Origin: Morinoia aosen
Lineage: Eukaryota > Arthropoda > Malacostraca > Amphipoda > Talitridae
DNA: 64,000 nucleotides
NCBI GenBank assembly: GCA_030386875.1
Contig: CM059563.1
Span: 52,393,602 to 52,457,601, forward strand
Reading direction: 5' to 3'
Positions 12,420 to 24,289 of this stretch are shown here, one piece after another (within the stretch, counting starts at the first letter, position 1; the number at the start of each line of letters is the position of its first letter). The notes beneath the pieces are model-generated. The model made no database searches and was not told the origin of the DNA. It saw only the letters and a program-made list of their open reading frames with translations. A program made the position numbers and the translations under genes.

Positions 12420-13526
12420 CAGGGTTGGCACTAAAAAATACTAAGAAATACCCCCTAAACAAAAAAACATATAAAAACAAAAAATCCACCAGTCAAGTGG
12501 ATTTCTAAAATTTAAAGTCACATTTGAATGCACAAACCGATAAGAAAGGCACCATGCAAGTTTAACTATTTTTCTTTTATTAGCTTCATTTAAAAGTTAG
12601 GATATTTAATCTAATTTGAACCTTGTTTACTTTCTATTAGTTGTACAACACAATTTGTACCACCATGTGGAAGTCTCTCCTGGCAATGGTAGGTCTTAAT
12701 TGCATCATCATAGAGATCAGCAATTGGCCTCAAATGTTTGAATATTTTTAGGAGCATTTGAGTTTTCCCTGCCCCAAGCCAATACCAAAAATAAACAATT
12801 GCCACCGACAACATTCACTGGCGGTATGGTCTGGCCGGATGCATCCAGGTCGTATCACAGAACAGCACTTGTAGGACTCTTTATTTTCTGTTACATTAAA
12901 ATGGATATTAGAACTAAAGAAAGATCTTCCCACTCGAACATTTACATTTTCTTTATCTTCTTGAGAAGTGAAAAGGAACTCAAATAAGAAGAAATTGATC
13001 AGCAAACCCTTGCACTCCCATTCACGTCTAACACTTATAAATTGTGGAATATAACCAACCGTCTTTCATTTCAAGCGTCATCATTTCTTGCAAATAGGCA
13101 GCCAGAATGCTTAACGAGTTAGGGCAGGTGCAGACTCTGCTATCTTTTGTTGTAGACTGGAAACTAGCTGAGCTAATAAGCTAATGCAGATGCCAATTCT
13201 GCAGTATCATATTACATTTGACGACACTGACAGCAAGACTGAGAGAGCCCGAAAATCACAAATTTATAAGTTACCACATCATACTCCCGATAGGTTGGGA
13301 GCTACTGCTTTTGACTGGAGCAGTTTAAGCTGTGTTCACACTGCACACACAAATCACTCGTGTGAGAATTGAAAAAAATACTTACGAAAGGAATTTAGAA
13401 CACCGTAATCTTATAAAAAAGAACGAAAATCCAATAAAACCTAATAAAACCGAATAAAACCCAATGAAGCCCAAAAAACCCAGACGGGCTATTTACTTTG
13501 AAAAAAAAACGTTTTTTCCCACCCTG
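12420..13526. mobile_element. hAT-like DNA transposon, probably non-autonomous or decayed (1.1 kb)
   Basis: The left end reads CAGGGTTGGCACTAAAAAAT from 12420. The complement of the right end, ending at 13526, reads CAGGGTGGGAAAAAACG. These form short imperfect terminal inverted repeats of the CAGGGTTGGC type often seen in hAT elements. The flanking 8 bases are ATTTGAAC on the left (12412-12419) and ATTCGAAT on the right (13527-13534). They match at 6 of 8 positions, fitting an aged 8-bp target duplication. Near the right end, about 13430-13493, an A-rich run of roughly 10-bp subterminal repeats (CCAATAAAAC, CTAATAAAAC, CGAATAAAAC) is present. Interior frames (minus 12611-12814 and 12748-13005; plus 12799-12987 and 13184-13372) are short. 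I could not match them to a BED zinc finger, catalytic blocks or the hATC dimerisation domain. The GAGKT string in one frame is a chance resemblance to a P-loop. The superfamily call rests on termini and duplication length. Confidence 0.55.
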
Positions 13527-14389
13527 ATTCGAATACGACTACTGGCTAAATGAAAATGAAGGTTGTGACTTTCGCTTGCTGTACTAAAACAAATAACAGC
13601 GAGTGAAGAAACACATCACGTGCCTACAACGTGTTTATCCTAATATAAAACCAACAGGTTGGGAGATTTCGTCGATAAGGTAAATAAATTAAAAGCAAAA
13701 AAACGCCAATTGTCTGCGAGCAATATCTGAAAGTTTTACTTTTTGGGACTCTGGAGTTAAATGTTAGGTGAGCTCATGTGTTTTTGGATGTTCATTACTT
13801 GAGCCTCGTAAAAAACGGGTAATTTTATTCAAGGCCAAGCTACTAAATACAAAAATGTTACAGAAACCGGTTGAGTACCTGGCAACCGAGAGCCTTAATT
13901 TAGCTTGCAAGTTAGGTAATTTTGACCTTCGGGCCGGGAAGGTGAAGATATTGAGGTGAGACAGACAAAGAGCAGCACTGATAAGAAATTGATTAGCATG
14001 AACTTAAAATGAAATCACTCAAATGAATGAATCGCAGGATTTCAGCTACAAATAATGTAAAAAAATATTGATACAAGCTCTCAAAATTTAAAGCTCTCAA
14101 TCAGACTAGAAGAGGGCTAAATCTATCGAAAAATAACCAAATTCCTAACGAATATTATTATCAAAAAAAGTCTCTGTTATGACCATGGACGATTTATAAT
14201 TGGATAACTTCAGACTGCATCACAAGAATCATAATTTATAGGTGTTTGCTATGAAATGTTCTCATTAGGAGAGGTGTTTTTGGCGCACAGAGAGATGTTT
14301 TCAGCGCGCTACACGTTTTTTGGTCAGAAGCCTTTGTTGAACAATTCGTAAATAAGACGCGTGTATAAATTGGTGCAGCGCATGCAACT
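13527..14389. other. non-coding stretch, nothing identified
   Basis: AT-rich, with a 63-codon unsupported plus-strand frame (13768-13959). Two CACAGAGAGATG/CAGCGCG-like phrases near 14285-14310 may be worn outliers of the repeat that follows. Confidence 0.45.
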
Positions 14390-14660
14390 GCGAGAGAGAA
14401 GCAGTTCTTTCAATTTTCTTTACTTGCCTTGCTCTTCTCCTTGCTCTTATACAGAGAAGCAACTTCTTCTCCCGTCTTCTTTTTTTTACTCTCATGCAGA
14501 GAAGCGGTTTTTCCGAGTCTTACTCTTCTTACTTTCATACAGAGAAGAAGCTTCTTATTCCTCTTCAGTCTTACTTTTTTCACTCTCATACAGAGAAGGA
14601 GTTTCTTCTTCTTTCTTACTCTACTCCTTACTCACGTGTAGAGAAGCAGCTTCTGGCCTT
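14390..14660. repeat. decayed pyrimidine-rich minisatellite, 41-61-bp spacing, about 6 copies
   Basis: The phrase CAGAGAAG, usually followed by MAGCTTCTTCTTC and a CT-rich tract ending TCTTACT, recurs at about 14395, 14452, 14497, 14540, 14591 and 14639. Spacing is irregular because the pyrimidine tract varies in length. Three plus-strand frames and one minus-strand frame (14301-14699) are by-products, with YREE-type and Ser/Phe-rich peptides. Confidence 0.8.
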
Positions 14661-15175
14661 TATACCTATCATGTGAACTATCATCATTCTCAAGTATAGG
14701 TATATCCGACCGCAAATTATTGCGTGCTTTAAATTTAAAGTTTAGTGTCATGTCGGTGACTTCTGTCACACAAGGATCAACCTGACCAGAACTGTACAGT
14801 TAGCTAATTAACCCAACGAAAGCAGTACAATAATACATTCGGTACAATCGATTGAAGTTGAAGCATGAAAATTCTATAGTGCATTAGGAATTGATTTTCT
14901 CTAAAGCTAAAATTAGAAAACCCATTACTTACACGAATCATTGTTATTCAGAGGAAGCCATTCAGCCAGACAAAACTCCTACGTCGAACACACTCTTTCA
15001 ACAGGAGTTTATTCTACCTGATCGTTATTTCTCACGAGGCCACTTCGAAAAGGCTGCCTGACCACTCAAACATGTAGCAAAATTGGCTGCACTCTATTTT
15101 TTTTTGTGAGCGGCAGGGTTTCATGATTTATTAGGTGCTGAAAAATAACCCTGACGCAGATAATGACGCAAGTTT
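14661..15175. other. non-coding stretch, nothing identified
   Basis: AT-rich sequence with no repeat or coding signal I could define. Confidence 0.5.
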
Positions 15176-15474
15176 ATGACCCATAAAAAACGATATTGTG
15201 GTGTGCTGACCACGTTCATGGTTCAGGCCCGGATCTTCTGCCCAGCCTCGCACCGTCCGTCACTGGACCTGCGTACCCTGTGGACATGGCCCAAGGTCGG
15301 CACATGGAGTTCTGCGGTGGTCAGGGCGCTCTCAGTTGCTTCACGAGTTGCTTTTGTGTCCTACAAAGCTGCTATGGATTCGTTGATCATTTTAAAGTAC
15401 TATCTTTTGAGGACGAAATGATCATCCCACGTTACTCGCGCCAGATCTTTGTAACTCACTCTAAATCCTGCTGA
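15176..15474. other. GC-richer island with overlapping open frames
   Basis: About 15200-15380 is noticeably richer in G and C than its flanks. Two plus-strand frames are open (15176-15421, 81 codons; 15196-15474, 92 codons), and one minus-strand frame is open across about 15232-15360. None resembles a family I know. It could be a decayed exon, a processed copy of a host gene or a transposon fragment. Clear splice signals are absent at the edges. Confidence 0.3.
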
Positions 15475-15780
15475 AAAATTCAGTTGAGGGAAAAGAAATG
15501 AGCTGTACTTGATCTGATGGAATGGCTTTATTCACAATTAGTCAGGCTATAATTTTTCTTAGTATTCAGGGTTGGTGATAAAAGACTAGGACACTAATTT
15601 TTGCAAAACACATCAGAGACATGCGTTCGGCTGTCTAATTGTAAAATCTTCCAAGCACCGTTTCATATCATATTGGATTTGAAATTTTTTGCAGTACTTT
15701 GCGAATTCTCACAAAAGTATCATTTGCTTCAATATATAAATCGCTTCGAAAACTCAAAGTTGAAAATAATCTGCTCCTAA
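15475..15780. other. non-coding stretch
   Basis: AT-rich and without recognisable features. Confidence 0.5.
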
Positions 15781-15946
15781 GATTACCCCAGTGGTAAACA
15801 GTCCTCCCACATCATTATCACAGTGGTAAACAGTTCTTACATAAATTATTACTGCGGTAAACAGTCGTTCTACAAATTATCACGGTGGTAAACAGTTCCG
15901 TAATTTATCAAGGTGACAAAGAGTCTTACCATAAATTATGATGGTG
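15781..15946. repeat. decayed minisatellite, about 31-bp unit, 5 copies
   Basis: GTGGTAAACAGT or close variants occur at about 15791, 15823, 15855, 15886 and (as GGTGACAAAGAGT) 15912. They are separated by WTTATCAC-like and CCTACAWAAATTA-like sequence. Divergence rises towards the right end. Confidence 0.85.
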
Positions 15947-18119
15947 CCCGTAGAAATTTTTCCCGTCCGTAAAATCTTTTCAAAATGATCTGGAAATTCC
16001 GTTTCTGGTAAACTTCCGGGCCTATCGGTATGATTTTTTGTGGATGATTGCGTGTTAGCAGAACTGGTGATCATGGCTCCAGAGCAGTTCACCTTCACAC
16101 AGCCTCTCCTACGCGCGGCGGCCTTTGGTCAGGAGGTACTCGGCAAACCCTCGCGGGCGGGTGACGCAATCCGACACAACAGTTACTCCCTTTGGGGAAA
16201 ATAGACTTTACCGTGCAGGTGAGCGGTTGTTTCTGCTATGTAGGATATCGAACTGAAGTATTTGGCACTGTATCGTGGTTTTAAGAAGGGCGTTAGCGAG
16301 TTAACGAGTCGGTGAATGAAGCTATTATTTTGCAGTGGCTGGATTCTGGCAAGGCACGTGTTGTTGCGCAGTGGTTTCAGAAATAATAAATTTTCTGTAG
16401 TTTGCAGCGCTAAATTACAATTCTCTGAAGGTCGAAAAATCAGGTTAAAAAATTATGCCAAAAAAGTGATTCAAACGCGTTTTAGTGAAGCAGGGAAATT
16501 TTTTTTAAGATTCTTCTACTACCGTTTGATTGTAGGTGACAGAGCTTTGAGAAATTAATTTTTTGATGCGTGTACCTATTAGTTCTTTACAAACGTTATA
16601 TCCCGGGATACTAGTACTTAGTACTTAGTGTTATGGAGGATGTAAAGAGGATGGTGATCAAGTCAGGAAATCTCGAACTAAGAAAAATCTCGCACAATTT
16701 CATCAGATTATACCCAGCATTGCATGAATTGAGTCAAGCTTGTCTTTGACGCAAAAACCGATGGACTTGAGCACTCTGAAATTGCGGAATATGTGTTTTA
16801 ATTTGTGACGCTTGAATAATACATAAATATATTTCAATTTAATTTTTGATTTAAGCCTTTAAGGAGCTCGGTTCCACGCATGAGGCCCCGCCTTAAGTGG
16901 TGCTTCTCTCCGTAATTCGGAGCGAAAATTTTTCCTGTCGTATTCAAAATTAAATGCTTAATATACTTTCAAAGGGGTTGATTTCGCTCAATTTGAAGCA
17001 TAGTGAAACTTGACCAGTAATGTGCCTCTCAAATATTCATTTTTACTCCAGGAAACTAGTAAGAGACCTACTTCAAAACACATGTTGATTATTCTCACAG
17101 TTGAAGCTCAAACGCTCTCAGTTCTCATTCATAAGTTCGTGGACTTGTTTTGATTCGAGGGCTATTTTTAATTGGCTGCAGACTAATCGAATTGAAAAAA
17201 TTCATGCTAATATTTGCAGCACACCCAATGTTCTTACATTATTCTCCAAGGAACGTTTGAGCAACACTAAGACAAAACTCAAGGTACTAGGATACCAAAA
17301 CTCCGTTCGTAGTCGTATATGAAAATTTTCTGTATATTTTTCTTCTCTCATATTGATAGAATTTGAATTGAGAGGCCTAAATAATTTTTTTTGAGGCACA
17401 ACTTTAAATAAGAGTTCATTATTTTAAACGAAGTATTCTCTATGATGTATTTCAAAGTTACTGCATATTTCTCATTTTGCGTCCCCATTTCATGACTTCT
17501 GTGAAGTAACAGTTGGATGCAGCTTCCTTTTCGAATGATACGAGTACAAGGAAGATAGCATAAAATGCAATAAACGAGAACAATTTAAGAAACGAACACT
17601 CGTTAAATTCCTGACCTACAAAAGAAGAAATTCCACCAAGAGTTAGTCAACTGCAATTAACAGATGGTCGGAGCAAAGAATCTATCAATTACACATCCTG
17701 GCAGTGAGCATCAACTGAGTTCTCACACAAGCAGGCGCCTTATCAGCTGTTTTAACAGGTATCTCCATAGGAACACTAACATGTACCGTTGCTGGTATTA
17801 ACATAATCTGCATGCAAACGTCACAGCAATGAAAAACGCGTCTGAACCTCTTGATATCAGTTTAAAGCAGTGCGCTAAAATATCAATCTACAATTCAATC
17901 GACAATTGCGAAAACAGACTAATGAAAGCATCATTGTCAATATCAAGGCAACTTCTCTTAAGTGACGTAAATTCTCGATTCAGAGCAAAACGACATCGCG
18001 TGTCAAGTTTACGCATTCCCTCTCCAGCGAAATGTTGCCAGCCTCATCAACTTCACACAACGCTTCCTGGCATAAAGTGAAAGCAGCGACTCTTAATGAC
18101 ACCCCGCGCTCCAATGATC
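15947..18119. other. non-coding stretch, nothing identified
   Basis: A short GC-richer patch lies near 16085-16160. Open frames 15880-16098 (minus), 16316-16558, 17101-17322 and 17829-18080 (plus) are 72-83 codons, without recognised domains. A small TACTAGTACTTAGTACTTAG duplication sits near 16608. Confidence 0.45.
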
Positions 18120-18390
18120 CAAACTGCTAGTCTTATTACAATCCTCTAACACGTCCACGCAGGCAACCAAAAGTTCCGACAATCATCATCGACGAGTTCG
18201 GGGTTACTCCTACCAACAAGCCGCAACAACTCTGTAGCAGGAACTGAGTTTCCTATTCCAGACGTTCGGCCAGGTGCACTCCATGGGCTGTCGGCAGTCT
18301 GGAGCTTCTCTCGACAACTTGCTGGCGCTGAGGTACAGGCTGTTATTATAAAGCATGCGTGAAGCATTCCCGATGCTAATCTCGCCACAA
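18120..18390. other. GC-richer island, possible relic exon, unidentified
   Basis: Composition rises in G and C across about 18130-18380. The minus strand is open for 80 codons (18146-18388). One plus frame is also open after a CCACGCAG at about 18155-18162 that could be mistaken for a splice acceptor. Neither translation resembles a known family, so coding status is undecided. Confidence 0.25.
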
Positions 18391-20639
18391 TACAGAGGAA
18401 ATGCTAATACTGGCGTGTAGGAGCTGCGGTGATCGCTCAGGGAATGCTATAATCGAATGTAAATGCTAATTTGACGGCAATGTGAGCAAGTATTTACGTC
18501 CTTGTAGCGCGTATTTTATACTATGTTGCCCTGAGGAGAATGAATCGTTAACGTTAATCGTTAAAAAGGGCAGTAAATCACGCTCGCAATGCGCTGCGTA
18601 GGAGATAATGCAGTTCATATTATTTATGCATTCAGTGTGGGCTCTGACCATCAAGTCAACATAACTGCTACTTATCATAAGGACGACATGCAGCTGCTGA
18701 GGTGAATATTTGTTGCGAATAATTTGCAAATTTATTATGGAATTGATCATTTACAACTGCCTTGAAGTCAGTCACTCAATTTACTTCAGCTTCATGTCTT
18801 AAAATTGTTTGTATTCATCAATATTCGAGCACTTGAAAAAACATGGTCTAATACAACAATTTAGCACTTATTGAAATGACGATACTCTATGATTTCAGTA
18901 CGCTAAATACCAGAGTATCTCACTGTTATTTTGCTCTTAAAAAATAGGTTATCCCACAATGTATCCAACTCTTATTCTGTGCTGGCTTACTCTCCTAAAA
19001 ATACCCCGAGTAAAACTTTCTATCACAGCCCTGGAGTCAGAAAATAATATACCTGCTATTCAAATTCAAATTATGTTATTAAAACTGGCACCGGAGACGA
19101 CGTCTTGTCAAATACACTGAACTCCAAAAAGGAAGAGAAAAGGCAGACACTCACAACGCGTCACAAGTTGTTAAGTTTCGCTGTCAGCACAATTCAATTG
19201 TCAACACAAAGTGTCCTACAGAGCGAGGCCAGTGTGAGCACTGCTTTAGTAATGTCAAAGTGCTAAGGAAGCGACCGTGGCACACCGAGCGTTTATACAT
19301 GCACTGCCACGTCCATACGGAACACCATAACAGGGTGGCACATGCATTAACGTCACTGTGTGCTCGGACTCGACATGATATAGGAATATTATATGCATGA
19401 ATATTAGTTTTATAAATCTGGGGCGTTCCAACAGATAAATTCGATTTAGGAGCGCGTAAAACAAGATGCTGAAATCTGAAATTGTCATCCGACCATTCTC
19501 TCGTTTACATTTTCGCATGAACAATGACATTTTAGTATGGAAAACTTTTAACAAGGTTGAAGCTATTGACAGTTCCCTGGCTTTGTTTTGCCTCGTAGAA
19601 CAATGAGTAGATGGCGAGATCTGTTAAATCTCCGAGTTGAGACTGATGCTAGGCTCTATGTCTTCATATTCATGCAGGCAGTTTAACAGCGCATAATTCA
19701 GAGAAGAAGACGCTAAAGGTGTCAATATTGCAGATTGCCATGCGAGTTGTCTCGAACAGGAAACTTTCATGGCTCAGGACACCAACAACTTGAGCGTGTC
19801 ACGGAGAGTGGAAAAGGTGAGAGAGTACAACGATATCTTTTGCGCTCATTTTACGATCCCCTAAACCTTGCGTCCTCAGTAACATTGTTGCAAACGCATT
19901 TTGTTCGTTTTGAGAATCGTCCCGGGCACTGTTGGGGCAATGAATCAAGATTTAAAACTGGTAATCACAAAGAACAGGAAGTACAGCTGGACAACAGGTG
20001 TTTTCGATGGTGAACACCTTATGCTCTGCCAAAGCTATCTCATGAATGCCTGAACTAAATGGTGAACAAAGTCTCGTGGCGCATAAAGAATAAACTCTTC
20101 CTGTACATAAACTGCGAGCTCAGCTTTAGCTTGGCTCGACATTAGATGACAACCAATGACAGTCAACATTTGAAATTCATTCTGACATTTGTCATCGCCA
20201 AAATTATGAAGAGATACAGTGGACTTGCAGCAATTTTTTATTTTAATCTTCAAGTAACAACTTTCCAACGGACGAACAAATCTTGTCTTCATGCATCGTT
20301 AGCTAAAACTTTGTGTGGATTGTCACTGGGACGAATTACGCATGTTCAGTACCGCAGAGAAGCTGTAAGAAACGATTAGCTTTCACATGACATCTCTCAC
20401 GGAACTTTGAATACAACTCAATTACGTTCAGTCATAAACACTTGAGTTTGTGTCTAGCATGAGATTCAGATGCTCGCGAGAATTAATTGAATTTTCTTAG
20501 GGCTGAATTTCATCCATCGAGATCACAACTGGCAAACTAATTAAGTACCTTCAATGCCACTCAATGAGTTTTGTTATGCGGTGATTGCAAGAATTCACAT
20601 GTAACCAAGAGGTTGAAGAACGAGTATGCATAAAAAAGG
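18391..20639. other. non-coding stretch, nothing identified
   Basis: Frames of 77-99 codons (18466-18750 minus, 19255-19554 minus, 19735-20013 plus, 20035-20292 minus, 20146-20379 plus) overlap in places on opposite strands. None is recognisable, and I do not annotate genes here. Confidence 0.45.
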
Positions 20640-20786
20640 GCAGGGAGTACACATGATGCTATATTGTGTACATGGGACTAATGTGTTAACTACATGGTGG
20701 GACTAATGTGTCGAAAAGTATGCATGGGTCTGACGCGCTGAAAGTTAGCTCGAGACTAACGTGTTAAAAAGTATGTCTGAAAGTTT
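20640..20786. repeat. worn left shoulder of the 27-bp array
   Basis: Increasingly diverged versions of the 27-bp unit can be followed leftward: CATGGGACTAATGTGTTAA, GTGGGACTAATGTGTCGAAA, CATGGGTCTGACGCGCTGAA and GAGACTAACGTGTTAAAAAG. This gradient of decay at the edge, with a uniform centre, is what unequal exchange inside an array produces. Confidence 0.8.
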
Positions 20787-23467
20787 ACATGGGACTATCA
20801 TGCTGCAAGGGATACTTGGGACTAACATGTTGCAAGGGATACATGGGAATAACATGTTGCAAGGGATACATGGGACTAACATGGTGCAAGGGATACATGG
20901 GAATAACATGTTGCAAGGGATACATGGGATTAACATGGTGCAAGGGATACATGGGACTAACATGTTGCAAGGGATACATGGGACTAACATGTTGCAAGGG
21001 ATACATGGGAATAACATGTTGCAAGGGATACATAGGACTAACATGGTGCAAGGGATACATGGGAATAACATGTTGCAAGGGATACATGGGACTAACATGT
21101 TGCAAGGGATACATGGGACTAACATGTTGCAAGGGATACATGGGACTAACATGTTGCAAGGGATACATGGGAATAACATGTTGCAAGGGATACATGGGAC
21201 TAACATGGTGCAAGGGATACATGGGACTAACATGTTGCAAGGGATACATGGGGCTAACATGTTGCAAGGGATACATGGGACTAACATGTTGCAAGGGATA
21301 CATGGGACTAACATGTTGCAAGGGATACATGGGAATAACATGTTGCAAGGGATACATGGGACTAACATGGTGCAAGGGATACATGGGAATAACATGTTGC
21401 AAGGGATACATGGGACTAAAATGGTGCAAGGGATACATGGGACTAACATGGTGTAAGGGATACATGGGACTAACATGTTGCAAGGGATACATGGGACTAA
21501 CATGTTGCAAGGGATACATGGGAATAACATGTTGCAAGGGATACATGGGACTAACATGGTGCAAGGGATACATGGGAATAACATGTTGCAAGGGATACAT
21601 GGGACTAACATGGTGCAAGGGATACATGGGACTAACATGTTGCAAGGGATACATGGGACTAACATGTTGCAAGGGATACATGGGACTAACATGGTGCAAG
21701 GGATACATGGGACTAACATGGTGCAAGGGATACATGGGACTAACATGTTGCAAGGGACACATGGGACTAACATGTTGCAAGGGATACATGGGACTAACAT
21801 GGTGCAAGGGATACATGGGACTAACATGGTGCAAGGGATACATGGGACTAACATGTTGCAAGGGATACATGGGAATAACATGTTGCAAGGGATACATGGG
21901 ACTAACATGTTGCAAGGGATACATGGGACTAACATGGTGCAAGGGATACATGGGACTAACATGGTGCAAGGGATACATGGGACTAACATGTTGCAAGGGA
22001 TACATGGGAATAACATGTTGCAAGGGATACATGGGACTAACATGGTGCAAGGGATACATGGGACTAACATGGTGCAAGGGATACATGGGACTAACATGTT
22101 GCAAGGGATACATGGGACTAACATGGTGCAAGGGATACTAACATGTTGCAAGGGATACATGGGACTAACATGTTGCAAGGGATACATGGGACTAACATGG
22201 TGCAAGGGATACATGGGACTAACATGGTGCAAGGGATACATGGGACTAACATGTTGCAAGGGATACATGGGACTAACATGTTGCAAGGGATACATGGGAC
22301 TAACATGGTGCAAGGGATACATGGGACTAACATGGTGCAAGGGATACATGGGACTAACATGGTGCAAGGGATACATGGGACTAACATGGTGCAAGGGATA
22401 CATGGGACTAACATGGTGCAAGGGATACATGGGACTAACATGGTGCAAGGGATACATGGGACTAACATGGTGCAAGGGATACATGGGACTAACATGGTGC
22501 AAGGGATACATGGGACTAACATGTTGCAAGGGATACATGGGACTAACATGTTGCAAAGGATACATGGGACTAACATGGTGCAAGGGATACATGGGACTAA
22601 CATGGTGCAAGGGATACATGGGACTAACATGGTGCAAGGGATACATGGGACTAACATGGTGCAAGGGATACATGGGACTAACATGGTGCAAGGGATACAT
22701 GGGACTAACATGTTGCAAGGGATACATGGGACTAACATGGTGCAAGGGATACATGGGACTAACATGTTGCAAAGGATACATGGGACTAACATGGTGCAAG
22801 GGATACATGGGACTAACATGTTGCAAAGGATACATGGGACTAACATGTTGCAAGGGATACATGGGACTAACATGGTGCAAGGGATACATGGGACTAACAT
22901 GGTGCAAGGGATACATGGGACTAACATGTTGCAAAGGATACATGGGACTAACATGGTGCAAGGGATACATGGGACTAACATGTTGCAAAGGATACATGGG
23001 ACTAACATGTTGCAAGGGATACATGGGACTAACATGGTGCAAAGGATACATGGGACTAACATGGTGCAAAGGATACATGGGACTAACATGGTGCAAGGGA
23101 TACATGGGACTAACATGGTGCAAGGGATACATGGGACTAACATGTTGCAAAGGATACATGGGACTAACATGGTGCAAGGGATACATGGGACTAACATGTT
23201 GCAAAGGATACATGGGACTAACATGGTGCAAGGGATACATGGGACTAACATGTTGCAAAGGATACATGGGACTAACATGTTGCAAGGGATACATGGGACT
23301 AACATGGTGCAAGGGATACATGGGACTAACATGTTGCAAAGGATACATGGGACTAACATGTTGCAAGGGATACATGGGACTAACATGTTGCAAAGGATAC
23401 ATGGGACTAACATGGTGCAAAGGATACATGGGACTAACATGGTGCAAGGGATACATGGGACCAACAT
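20787..23467. repeat. 27-bp minisatellite, about 99 copies (2.7 kb)
   Basis: The unit reads GGACTAACATG, then TTG or GTG, then CAAGGGATACATG. Copies differ mainly at three sites: T or G in ATGKTG, C or A in GGGAMTAAC, and G or A in CAARGG. The A form of the second site occurs only in the left part (last near 22007). The A form of the third site occurs only in the right part (first near 22553). The two parts meet at about 22137, where one unit lacks 7 bases. Because 27 is divisible by three and the unit has no stop codon in most frames, long open frames appear on both strands (up to 920 codons on minus, 667 on plus). They end at the 7-bp deletion, at a C-to-T change near 21453 or at the edges. 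They encode periodic 9-residue repeats such as MYPLHHVSP and MLQGIHGTN. I treat them as artefacts of the repeat. Confidence 0.98.
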
Positions 23468-23660
23468 CACGAGAATAATATGATGATGGGTACTCATACT
23501 CATACATAAAGATATGAGATTAATATATTGTAAATCATAAAGAGACTCACGTGATGAGAAGTATACATGAACATATACTAGAGGCGAACATGATACAAAA
23601 TGTTCATGAGAGTTTACATTAGAATATAATCTTGTACAGTGCGCAACAAAATATCCCGGG
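23468..23660. repeat. worn right shoulder of the 27-bp array
   Basis: Diverged echoes of the unit persist, such as AGTATACATGAACATATACTAG and AAAATGTTCATGAGAGTTTACA, fading by about 23660. Assignment of individual copies is uncertain. Confidence 0.5.
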
Positions 23661-23760
23661 ACTAAAATGTTTACGGCTCGAAATTACAAGAATTGGCTAA
23701 AGATTTTCAGGAGCAGCGAGGTCGTCAAAGTGCCATGGTTTACTGCATGTGTTGCAACAT

Positions 23761-24045
23761 TCCAGCAATATTTGCAGCACTCCAGCAATATTTGCAGCAC
23801 TCAAGCATTATTTTCAGCACTCAAGCATTATTTGCAGCACTCCAGCAATATTTGTAGCACTTCAGTAATATTTGCAGCAATCCAGCACTATTTGCAGCAC
23901 TCCAGCAATATATGTAGCACTCCAGCAATATATGTAGCACTCCAGCAATATATGCAGCCCTCCAGCAATATTTGCAGCACTCCAGCAATATTTGTAGCAC
24001 TCCAGCAATATTTGCAGCACTCCAGCCATATTTGCAGCACTTCAG
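23761..24045. repeat. 20-bp minisatellite, 14 copies plus a partial
   Basis: The unit TCCAGCAATATTTGCAGCAC repeats in exact 20-base register from 23761 to 24040, with a partial copy following. Most copies carry zero to three substitutions (TTTGTAGCAC, TATGTAGCAC, TCAAGCATTA). The period shifts the reading frame, so the plus-strand frame 23667-24233 (188 codons) and minus-strand frame 23821-24048 read 20-residue super-repeats. I regard both as by-products of the array. Confidence 0.97.
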
Positions 24046-24289
24046 CACCGAAAGAACTTGGGAGTCTTTTTTTCTGGACAGCTACTCTAATTCAGTTTCC
24101 CTATCGAAGGACACGAATGACAAAATATTCTCTAGTTAATAAATGTCTTCCAGGGAGTACGGAGTGTCTTAACTATACGGTATTTAATCACACATCATCA
24201 AAAAGTAATAACTTGGTAAAGAGGTTCAATTAGAATGTTGGAATTGACAAGGAAGATCTCAGAGCTTATTAAGGAATATGTGCTTTAGT
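24046..24289. other. spacer between arrays
   Basis: No features are seen, apart from the tail of the incidental plus-strand frame that runs out of the 20-bp array and ends at 24233. Confidence 0.5.

Noticed and set aside
12611..12814. P-loop ATPase suggested by GAGKT in a minus-strand frame
   Set aside because: The five-residue match stands alone in a 67-codon frame inside a decayed transposon, with no Walker B or other ATPase motif.
20787..23467. CRISPR-like array
   Set aside because: The 27-bp units abut directly with no unique spacers, and the window is eukaryotic in character. The same holds for the 17-, 18- and 20-bp arrays.
20745..23507. Open frames of 920, 667, 461, 450 and 446 codons on both strands
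   Set aside because: They lie wholly in the 27-bp array. A period divisible by three with no stop in the unit opens most frames at once, the peptides are pure nine-residue repeats, and the frames end at chance mutations.
23667..24233. 188-codon Gln/Ser/Cys-rich protein
   Set aside because: Most of it is translation of the 20-bp array, read as a 20-residue super-repeat because the period rotates the frame.
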